Origin: Pleurodeles waltl
Taxonomy: Eukaryota > Chordata > Amphibia > Caudata > Salamandridae
Length of the DNA: 64,000 bases
Direction: 5' to 3'
NCBI RefSeq assembly: GCF_031143425.1
Contig: NC_090445.1
Location: forward strand, 1,576,138,049 to 1,576,202,048
The notes beneath the pieces are model-generated. The model was given only the letters and a program-made list of their open reading frames with translations, had not been told where the DNA came from and made no database searches. Both the position numbers and the translations under genes were made by a program. Shown here piece after piece: positions 1-8,545 of this stretch; within the stretch, counting starts at the first letter, position 1; each line of letters starts with the position of its first letter.

Positions 1-116
1 GGCGGTCGGTGTTAAAGTGGCGGTAAAACCACCAACATGCCAGCGGTAACAAAAATGGAATCACGACCACGGCGGAAACCGCCAACAGATACAGCCACTT
101 TAACACTCCGACCGCC
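1..116. repeat. Imperfect inverted repeat with GGCGGT arms
   Basis: Bases 1-21 and 94-116 are reverse complements apart from a 2-bp indel, enclosing about 72 bases that contain further GGCGG/CCGCC pairs. Such nested GGCGGT inverted repeats occur near both ends of H1/H2-type elements. The block probably belongs to the left subterminal region of H1. Confidence 0.55.
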
Positions 117-839
117 ACGGTGGTAGCAACAAACACCGCAGCGGTAATTGCCAACCGTCAGGCAGAAGACAATGTACCACCCACCCCATTACAACCCGCC
201 CATCTGCCATCTTTTCCGGGGTGGTACCAACTCCATCAAAAGCACGGCGCAAACAGTACTTTGAAGGGAAACCACTCACCTCTTGACACTCAAGGAAGAA
301 CCAGGACGCCATGGAGCCCGAGCTGCATGTCTTCCCCATGCTGGTGTATCTGCTCATATACCAGGAGTACCAACGGCGGCCACGATGACCACGGTGAGTA
401 GTGCACCTAGCACATAGGGAAGGGGGGGAGGAAAAAGAGAGTAACATACACATGCAACACGCAACACCCCCAACACCATACACACAAACATATGCAACAA
501 CATTACATATACACCCTGTGACCATCAGAAATGACGCAAGGACAAAAGTAATTTAGTCAAATGAGTGTTATATTAGAAACAGTTAGAAATACGTTAATAA
601 TTCAAATACAGTATTTACAAAATATACAATATTTACAAAAGGCGGGAAAATGTCTACTCAAAATGTCCGTGGCTCACTGGGCCAAAACACATAGGCCAAG
701 CCCACACTTGACTCCTGCCTCAATACAGAGAGAACACTGCAGGGGCATCAGGTCAAAAACACACAGGCACCTTATGGGGACGGGGAGGGGGGGCACCTCA
801 GCCGGAAGATGGTACAATGCCACTGCTCCTGGAGGGGGC

Positions 840-1275
840 TCCATGCCCACTGCAATGTCCTGGGGAGTGCAAAGCCGCAGTCTCTCAAGTCTCTCAAGTG
901 GGTGGGGTGCCCGCTGCTTGGTCCTGGGGAGTGCAAAGCCACAGTCTCTCAAGTGGGTGATTTGCCCACTGCTTGGTCCTGGGGAGTGCAAAGCCACAGT
1001 CTCTCAAGTGGGTGGTTTGCCCACTGCTTGGTCCTGGGGAGTGCAAGGCCACAGTCTCTCAAGTGGGTGGTCCTGGGGAGTGCAAGGCCACAGTCTCTCA
1101 AGTGCGTGGTTTGCCCACTGCTTGGTCCTGGCGAGTGCAAAGCCACAGTCTCTCAAGTGGGTGGTTTGCCCACTGCTTGGTCCTGGGGAGTGCAAGGCTA
1201 CAGTCTCTCAAGTGGGTGGTTTGCCCACTGCTTGGTCCTGGGGAGTGCAAAGCCAAAGTCTCTCTAGTGGGTGCC
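840..1275. repeat. Minisatellite, ~56-bp unit
   Basis: About seven head-to-tail copies of a ~56-bp unit begin with GTCCTGGGGAGTGC and contain CACAGTCTCTCAAGTGGGTGG and CCCACTGCTTG. One copy is shortened to about 37 bp. Several frames stay open on both strands only because the unit lacks stops, so I do not treat these frames as genes. It lies inside H1, downstream of ORF3. Confidence 0.85.
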
Positions 1276-1580
1276 AGTTTTCCACTGGTTCTGGAGGGGG
1301 CTTGGTGCCCAGTGTGCTTCATCCTGCCAAGGATGGGGTGAATGGATGCCGTCTTCCACTGGTTCTGGAGGGGGCTTGGGTGAGTGGATGCCTTCTTCCA
1401 CTGGTTCTGGAGGGGGCTTGGTGCCCAGTGTGCTTCATCCTGCCAAGGATAGGGTGAGTGGATGCCTTCTTCCACTGGTTCTGGAGGGGGCTTGGTGCCC
1501 AGTGTGCTTCATCCTGCCAAGGATAGGGTGAGTGGATGCCTTCTTCCACTGGTTCTGGAGGGGGCTTGGTGCCCAGTGAT
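1275..1580. repeat. Minisatellite, ~74-bp unit
   Basis: Four ~74-bp spaced copies plus a ~41-bp short copy start at TTCCACTGGTTCTGGAGG (around 1280, 1354, 1395, 1470 and 1544) and include GTGCTTCATCCTGCCAAGG. It abuts the 56-bp minisatellite but has a different unit, so two independent tandem expansions lie side by side in H1. Confidence 0.85.
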
Positions 1581-1724
1581 GCAGCACAAGGGGTGTGCAA
1601 GGTCAGAGTCACTCACCTGGGTGTCAGATCCACACGATTTTCTGTGGGCAGGATGCATGACACACCATGGATGCATGAATGCAGTGCCGGTGCAGGTAAC
1701 AGTGCTGCCAGTGGTGGGGGGGAG

Positions 1725-2080
1725 GCTTCAGCCCTTCCCCTGCAGCCTCGGACGGCTGCCCACTGGGGCTGCTACTGCTGGTGGCGGTGCTGCTAGCGGC
1801 AGTGCTTGTGACAGTGCAGGTGGCGGTGCTGGCTGCGGTGCAGCTGGCGGTGGTGGGCACGGTGCAGGTGGCAGTGCTGCCAGTGGAGCGGGGAGGCTTC
1901 AGCCCTTCCCCTGCAGCTTCGGACGTCTGCCCATTGGGGCTGCTGCTGCTGGAGGCGGTGCTGCTGTCGGCGGTGCAGGTAGCGGTTCAGGTGGCAGAGC
2001 TGGCTGCGGTGCAGGTGGCGGTACTGCCAGTGGAGGGGGACGCTCCAGCCCTTCCCCTGCAGCCTCGGACGGCTGAAGTG
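1725..2080. repeat. GC-rich imperfect repeat, ~150-bp unit, in the ORF3 tail
   Basis: The phrase CTTCAGCCCTTCCCCTGCAG with small variants recurs at about 1729, 1899 and 2045. Copies are separated by GGTGGCGGTGCTG-type trinucleotide-rich spacers. On the minus strand this reads as Ala/Pro/Thr-rich sequence. The upper part (to about 1899) can be read as the C-terminal tail of the H1 ORF3 product, and the rest is probably non-coding. Confidence 0.6.
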
Positions 2081-4424
2081 CCCTGGATGGTGTTCTGTGC
2101 CCCTTCCTGCCCTGGGCAGATGGTGATGCCTCCTTGCTTCTGACAGCTGGAGTCTTTGCCTTGGCCTTGCTGGCTGGTTGTGCCTCCTTCTCCTTGCTGG
2201 ATGCTCTCCCCTTTTTGCCCTTTCCTGGTGGTGGAACCTTCTTGTCCTTGGCAGGTGTTGGTGGCACACTGGCTGGGCTGACGGGTGCCTCCTTAGAGCC
2301 TCTCAGAGCTGCAGAAACCACAGCGGATGTGGACTTGTTGGCTGATGTGCTGGGCTATGTTCTGGCCACCCTAGCCCGAGGGGAAGGGTAGGGAAGAGGT
2401 CAAGGGTGGCGAGGAAAAGCTTCTTAGGGACACTGGGGTGGGAAGAGGGTGAAGGTTTGGGAGTGGAGTAAGAGGGAATGCTTTTAGGAGGTGTCAGTCT
2501 GCTGTGTTTGGGTGCAGGTGCATGAGCTGGATGCTGTTGTGAGGTGGATGGCTGTTGGATGGGTGTGTGCTTGCGTTTGTGTACTTTGGGAGGAGGGGTT
2601 ACAGACACAGTGGGAGAGGACACAGGGGACGGGTGCATGGATGTGGGGGTGGTGATTGCCAGTGAGGGGCGCGTAGTGATAGGGGTGCTGGTGATTGAGG
2701 TAGTGGATGAGGATGTAGTGCATGCAGGTGTGAGTGGAGACGCTACTGGGAGGGAGGTGGACGAGGAGGGGGACAAGGTGCAGGCAGTGGATGCTGGAGT
2801 GTCTGCTTCTGGATAGTGCTTGTGTGAGCGTCTGTGGGATGATGTGTGGTGCTTGTGTTTGCCTGAGCCACTTCTGTGTGCTGTTTTGTGTGAATGCTGA
2901 TCTGAAGGTGTGCTTGGGATAGGCTGGGGTTGAGGGGATTGGGATTGGGTAGAGGAAGTTGGAGGGGGGAGGCTGGAGACAGGGACAATGGCTGCCATCA
3001 GTGCTGAGGCCAGAGCCTGAAATGCTCTCTGTTGGGCCGCCACCCCAGAATGAATGCCCTCCAGGTATGCATTTGTTTGTTGCAAATTCCTCTCGACACT
3101 GCGGATGGCATTCAGAATGGTTGACTGCCCAACAGTGAGGGATCTCAGGAGGTCAACAGCCTCCTCACTGAGGGCAGCAGGGCTGACTGGGGCAGGGCCT
3201 GAGGTGTCTGGGGCGAGGGAGATGCCCACTCTCCTGGGTGAGTGGGCACAGGAAACACGCTGAGGCGCTGCTGGGAAGGCGGTGCTGGTACAGGGGTGGC
3301 GGCTGTACCTGTTGTTGGGGTGGGCACAGAGGTGTTCGCCACCGACAGGGAGCTTCCATCGGAGGAGGAGTCGCGGTCTGTAGTGTCCCCTCCTGTCTCC
3401 GTTGTGGTGCTTCCCTCGCCCTCCGTCCCACTGGTGCCCTCACCGTCGGTGGATTCGGCCTCCAGGCCAATGTGGGATGCAGCTCCCTCCGTCACAGGTG
3501 CCTGTGCTTCTCTGCCAGGGTGACAAAACAAAAAAGGAGGGCAGAGACAGAGGATACACTTGGTCAATGCCAGCAACAACACTACCGTTGGCGTACACAA
3601 CACACAGAGGATCAGCCCTATGCCCTAGGCCATACACTACCAGTTACAAAGCTAGTCACCAGCCCATGGGGTACATTGCCTAATGTTATCAGCTGCACAC
3701 CTGAAACCAACAGGACCCTGCCCAGTAGTAGATGCCCACTAACACTATTGGGGTTGGAGTGCTTCAGAGCCTGACCAACAAGGGACCTAACCCTGCTAAT
3801 TCACCCTGCCTAGGGGCACCCACAGCTCACATCCCCCACCCAGGTACAACCTTAACGCGCACAAAGTAATGAATCTGATTCTGTACTCACCCCCTTGTGG
3901 CTGCTGTGGTGCCTTCAAGCGCCCATCCAACTCCGGACAGGCCACCGCCAGGATGCGGAACATCGGGGGTCAGGGTACGACGGGCACCCCTTCCTTGTTG
4001 GTAGGCCAGCCCCAGCTGGGCCTCCGCCGTCTTCCTTGCCCAGCGGTGCAGGTCCTCCCACCGTTTGCGGCAGTGGGTGCTCCACCTGTCAAAGACCCCC
4101 AGGGTCCACACCTCCTTGGCGATGGCACGCAAAATACCCTTTTTCTGTTGGGTGCTGACCTGCAGGGGAATATGCATAGAAAAAAGGGATTAGTAATACT
4201 GTCCAGACTGTTACGCTCAAGTCCTACAATATCCCTCCCATCCCCTTACGCACAGACACGCAGCACTCCATACATTTATGGTCCACCCATCATGCTCACA
4301 GTGTACTCACCTGTTTGACTGGAGGACCATAGAATGAAGTATACTGGGGTAGGACCCCATCCACCAGTCTCTCCAACTCCTCCGAAGTGAAGGTGGGGGC
4401 CCTTTTCCCAGACCCTCAAGCCGT
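1893..4424 (-). pseudogene. H1 ORF3: second Myb/SANT-like protein with long low-complexity tail, broken
   Basis: Exon 1 (4311-4424) matches H2 ORF3 exon 1 but its start codon is ACG instead of ATG. It encodes the FTSEELERLVDGVLPQY part of a Myb/SANT-like domain. Exon 2 (3891-4159) holds the rest of the domain, with THCRKRWEDLHRWARKT, and is 2 nt shorter than in H2. Introns have GTGAGT donors and CAG acceptors. Exon 3 runs from about 3511 leftward: an acidic Ser/Thr/Gly region, then after a frameshift near 3230 a predicted coiled-coil segment (LTVGQSTILNAIRSVERNL, 3150-2980), then a Ser/Thr/Pro/His/Lys-rich tail that shifts frame again near 2320 and ends about 1893. The likely original role is a DNA-binding partner of the transposase. 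Missing start and frameshifts make it a pseudogene. Confidence 0.75.
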
Positions 4425-4429
4425 TGTTG

Positions 4430-4885
4430 TTTCCAGACACAGGTCACAGCAGCACTTGCAGTATAGGTCCTCTCCTGTTGAAGGTCAGGTAGCAAGCGAT
4501 TGAACAAATAGAAAATGGCGGTCATGCCCATGGTGGTACGTACCGCCACCACCAGCGTACATCGCCATTGGCTCTTGGAACCCATAGTGCTCAATGATAA
4601 CCAATGCAAAGTTGCGGGCGGTCGTCGACTGGCGACTGCAACGGCGCACAACGCCGGCGCAATTACCTCATTTCCACTTGTCTCTCCTAAGAGGTCAGGC
4701 AGCCGCCATTTCAGGGGGGGCACAGGCCATGGCACCTAACTGCATCACAGCAGACATTGGCACATCAACTGACTTTCGAATTCACATACTGTTTCTCTAA
4801 AGTGAGAAATGCATTTTTATTGCAACATATGTGTGAATATGACCCTCTGCTCACCGTTTTCCACCCTAGAGGTCAATGGCTGAGG
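4430..4885. promoter_or_regulatory. H1 divergent intergenic region between ORF3 and transposase
   Basis: The ~460 bp between the ORF3 start region and the transposase start is the counterpart of 62445-62923 in H2. It carries GGCGGTCATGCCC, TGGTGGTACGTACCGCCACC and CATCGCC, remnants of the CpG-rich inverted motifs still intact in H2. Because both genes start here and diverge, it should hold a two-way promoter. No TATA box is evident. Confidence 0.45.
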
Positions 4886-6004
4886 ATGAATAGGAGATGG
4901 ACACATCCCCCCATGTACAGACCCCTTGTGGACCTGGCGACTATGGAGGACAGGTACATAATCCTTACCTACAGACTTGATTGGGCCACAATCCAAGAAC
5001 TGTGTGCCCAATTGGAGCCAGACCTGATTTCAGCTATCCGCCACTCCACAGGTATCCCCCCTCTAGTGCAGGTCCCGTCAGTGCTCCATTTCCCGGCAAG
5101 TGGTTCCTTCCAAACAACAGTGGCCATGGCATCAGGGATGTCTCAGCCAATGTTCTCCAATGTATTGACCAGAGTGTTGTCTGCCCTGCTGTAACACATG
5201 CGCAGCTACATCGTATTCCCCCAGGTGGAGGATATGGCCACAGTGAAGGCTGACTTTTATGCCCTGTGACATATCCCCAACATCATTGGTGCAACTGATG
5301 GAACCCATGTAGCATTTGTCACCCCCCCCCCGGAGAAATGAACAAGTGTTCAGGAATAGAAAAAGCTATCACTCTCTGAATGTGCAGATGGTGTGTTTGG
5401 CGGACCAGTACATCTCCCATGGGAATGCCCAGTATCCTGGCTCTATGCATGACGCCATTATCTTGAGGAATAGCAGCATCCCATATGTGATGGCTCAACT
5501 CCAGAGGCACCGGCGTGGCTAATAGGTGAGCCCAAGGTCCCCACCCAGTATATGTTGGTGTATGGGTATGGAGTTGTCCCTAAGGGTGAGTGTGTGGCTA
5601 ACAGGTATCCCTCGATATTTGCAGGTGACTCTGGTTACCCCAACCTCTCATGGCTACTGACCCCAGAGAGGAATGCCACGACAAGGGCGGAGGAACGTTA
5701 CAAGGAGGCACATGGGCGAACAAGGAGGATAATTGAGAGAACCTTCGGCCTCCTGAAGGCCAGGTTCAGGTGCCTAAATCTGACTGGTGGATCCCTGTAC
5801 TACTCACCCAAGAAGGTGTGCCAGATCATCGTTGCATGTTGCATGTTGCACAACCTGGCCTTGAGACGCCAGGTGCCTATTCTGCAGGAGGATGAGCCTG
5901 GAGATGGTCTTGTGGCAGCGGTGGAGCCTGTGGACAGTGAGCAAGAGGCAGAGGATGAAGATGTGGACAACATAAATTCTCTCATTCAGCAGTACTTCCA
6001 GTGA
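4886..6004 (+). pseudogene. H1 Harbinger (HARBI1-like) DDE transposase, broken, one intron
   Basis: The start at 4886 aligns with the H2 transposase start (MYRPLVDLATMEDRYI against VYRPLVDLSTMEERHI). The HTH-type region is clear, with GIPPLVQVPSVLHFPASGSF. Two in-frame stops follow (TAA 5192, TGA 5267). The first catalytic block reads GATDGTHVAF with Asp intact. A frameshift in the C-run near 5325 follows, then FRNRKSYHSLNVQ and YPGSMHDA with the second Asp. A 1-nt deletion lies near 5513. A 99-bp GT-AG intron (5526-5624) splits the Gly codon of LIGDSG in phase 1. Exon 2 carries IIERTFGLLKARFRCL with the catalytic Glu and an acidic C-terminus. The gene is convergent with ORF1 and dead. Confidence 0.9.
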
Positions 6005-6292
6005 CACACAGGTAAGACACTGTAACTTCACTGTACATTGCAGTTTTGTGTTCTACATTGGACATGGCAGCATGATTTCCCTATGTCTATGTCCACTTAC
6101 TGTACCCTTTGGAATCTCTATGTTCAGATCTTTGTGCCCTACTCTGGCTCCTGGTGTGTTTACTGCTGCCCACTACAGGTCAGACCAAGGTATATATAAC
6201 TGCACATATGAATTGCAATGTTTACAGATTGTTGAACTAATACATATTTCAATCAATTGACAGACTCCAGACTTGTATTTGTTCCAAGGGTG

Positions 6293-6298
6293 TTTATT
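6293..6298 (-). terminator. Probable polyadenylation signal of H1 ORF1
   Basis: AATAAA on the minus strand lies about 185 bases past the ORF1 stop (6483) and before the convergent transposase end at 6004. It is placed where the ORF1 transcript would end. Confidence 0.45.
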
Positions 6299-6482
6299 TA
6301 AGTGCTAAGAGGTGGAGGGGAATGTGCAATTGGCTGGGGTGATGGTGGAGGAATGTCCAGTTAGAGTCCAGTCTCTTTGTATCACAGGTGCATTGTCCAA
6401 TGGGGCATAGGAAGGGGAGTAATGGCAGTTCAAGGTGGACAGGGTGACCTAGTGTGACAGAAGGGTGACATTCAGGAGAGTC

Positions 6483-7990
6483 CTATTTCCTGGCGGGGGT
6501 CTTGGCAATGTTCTCTGGCTTCTGCCTGGATCGCAGGGACCATTTGCAGGTTGGTTCTCCTTCTGCAGGGGGTGGGGTGCTGGTGGCCTGTTGTTCCAGT
6601 GGTGGGCCGTCTGCCCACTACCGGAGGTAGAGGGTTGTTCTTCGGTGTGGCTAGTGTCAGAGGCCCGTTGGTGTGCCACTGCCTCCCTCATGGTGTTGGC
6701 CATGTCAGCCAGCACCCCTGCAAGGGTGACCAGGATGGTGTGGATGTGTTTGAGGTCCTCCCTGATCCCCAGGTACTGTCCCTCCTGCAGCCGCTGGGTC
6801 TCCTGCAACTTGGCCAGTATCTGGCCCAAGGGCTCCTGGGAATGGTGGTATGCTCCCAGGATCCCTGCAAGTGCCTCGCGGAAAGTGGGTTCCCTGGGCC
6901 TGTCCTCCCCCTGTCACACAGCAGTCCTTCCAGCTTCCCTGTTGTCCTGTGCCTCTGTCCCCTGAACTGTGTGCCCACTGCCACTGACCCCAGGTGCCTG
7001 ATTGTCTTGGGTTTGTGGGGTTGCCTGGGGTCCCTGTAGTGGTGGACACACTGCTGATTGATGTGTCCTGGGGACAGTGGTATGGGCCCACTGGGTGGGT
7101 GCTGTGCTGGTGTTTCCTGAGGATCTATGGTGGTATGGGGCTGTGGTAGGGTAACCAACTGTCCAAAGGTCCCTGATGGGCCAGGTTGGTCATCATGATC
7201 CAGGTGTGCAGAGCTGCTGTCATTACTGTGGGCCTCTTCTGTCCGGTGATGTTGAGTGGGGGGTCCTGTGGGGATGTAAATGCAGTGTTATTGTATCTGC
7301 GTGTGCCATCTTGTGCATGGGTGTGTTTCCCTGTACGGTTGTGATAGCCCTGCCAGCTTTGCCTTGTGTGCGTGGTGATTTTGAGGGCTAGGTGATTCTC
7401 TCTAATGGGCATGCTTTAGTGATGGGTGTCCATGCAGGTCTGTGATGGGTGTCCATGCATTGGTGTTGCATGCAGGGCTTGGTATTGGGATGGGTGGGTT
7501 GTGATTGTGGGGTATATGTGAGGTGGTGGAGTGATGGGGGTGAGGATATGGGTAGGAGTTTGTGATGGCATGCAGGTAGGTTGAGGTATATAGTAGTAAA
7601 GATTTGACTTACCTGAGTTCAGTCCTCCTGCTACTCCTGCAAGGCCCTCAGGATGCATGATCGCCAAGACTTGTTCCTCCAATGTTGTTAGTTGTGGGGG
7701 AGGAGGTGGGGGTCCACCGCCAGTCCTGTGTACGGCTACCTGGTGTCTTGCAACCACAGAACGCACCTTCCCCCGTAGGTCGTTCCACCTCTTCCTGATG
7801 TCATCCCTTGTTCTGGGGTGCTGTCCCACAGCGTTGACCCTGTCCACGACTCTCCGCCATAGCTCCATCTTCCTAGCAATGGACTTCTGCTGCACCTGTG
7901 ATCCGAATAGCTGTGGCTCTACCCAGATGATTTCCTCCACCATGACCCTTAGCTCCTCCTCTGAAAACCTGGGTGTCTTTGGGGTGCCAT
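6483..7990 (-). pseudogene. H1 ORF1: NAIF1-type Myb/SANT protein, broken
   Basis: Exon 1 (7613-7990) starts MAPQRHPGF. A 1-nt deletion then shifts the frame into MVEEIIWVEPQLFGSQVQQK, followed by RVVDRVNAVGQHPRTRDDIR and KRWNDLRGKVRSVVARHQ, the tryptophan-bearing helices of a Myb/SANT-like domain. The donor is GTAAGT at 7612. Exon 2 begins at 7265 after CACAG, has an acidic Ser-rich linker, and shifts frame before ILAKLQETQRLQEGQYLGIR, a coiled-coil-like segment. It ends at a TAG near 6483 after a basic stretch. Exon borders match the intact H2 ORF1 exactly in position and phase, which supports the model. The product would have acted as DNA-binding helper of the transposase. Confidence 0.85.
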
Positions 7991-8489
7991 GGATGTGGTG
8001 TGAGTGGTATGTGTGAGGATGTGTGGGGTGATGTGTTGTGGTGTGTGCTGTGATGTGCGTGGATGGTGTATGCGTGATGGTGTTCTGTGGCTCCGATTGA
8101 GTGGGTGATCCTGGCTTGTCTCTCTCTCTCTGTTAGCAATCTTTTTTTTCATTGAAAGGGTTGTGGGTAATGTGGGTGTGTGTTTTATAGTGTTGTGGGT
8201 GTGTGGGTGTGGTGTGTGAATATGTTAATGTGTGTGTAGTTTGAATTGTCCAATGTGGTGTAGTTTTGTAAGTGTGTGTGTATTTTGAGTGTGGCAGTGT
8301 ATACTGCCAATGGTTTACCGCGGTTAAAAGACCGCTGCAGTGATTCGTGGGTCCTGATACTGTGGGCGTATTTCTGTTGGCGTAACGGTGTGGGTTTTGG
8401 TATTGCCAGTTTATCACTGACCTTTGGTCTGGCGACTTGTGTAGGTGTCTGTATAGTGGCGGATTTCTCTGTGTGGGTCACGGTATGTT

Positions 8490-8545
8490 GGCGGCCGTCA
8501 GAACGGCGGTAGGCAGCATTTACAGTCAATGTTATAATGAGGGCC
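8490..8545. repeat. Right terminus of H1
   Basis: The outer bases TAATGAGGGCC mirror the GGGGGTCATT type start of H2 and the MITE at 48445. GGCGGCCGTCAGAACGGCGG just inside mirrors the CCGCC/GGCGG subterminal block of H2. The next bases TTA are a plausible 3-bp target duplication of the Harbinger type. Confidence 0.7.

Larger units (their letters stand above)
1..8545 (-). mobile_element. H1: decayed three-gene PIF/Harbinger transposon, left end outside window
   Basis: The element ends on the right at 8545 with a terminus that reads GGCCCTCATTATAAC on the minus strand. This is related to the start of H2 at 58826 and to the MITE at 48445-49044, and is followed by TTA. Going leftwards it holds ORF1 (Myb/SANT, minus), the transposase (plus), ORF3 (a second Myb/SANT protein, minus), and then tandem repeats and GGCGGT-rich sequence typical of the subterminal zone of this family. 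Gene order matches H2 in reverse orientation. All three genes carry frameshifts, stops or a lost start, so this copy is dead. The left terminus is not in the window; the GGCGGT-rich first 120 bases suggest it lies close by, which is inference. Confidence 0.85.

Noticed and set aside
561..1612. Long open frames on both strands across 561-1612
   Set aside because: They come from two stop-poor minisatellites; frames on opposite strands are equally long, and composition follows the repeat unit.
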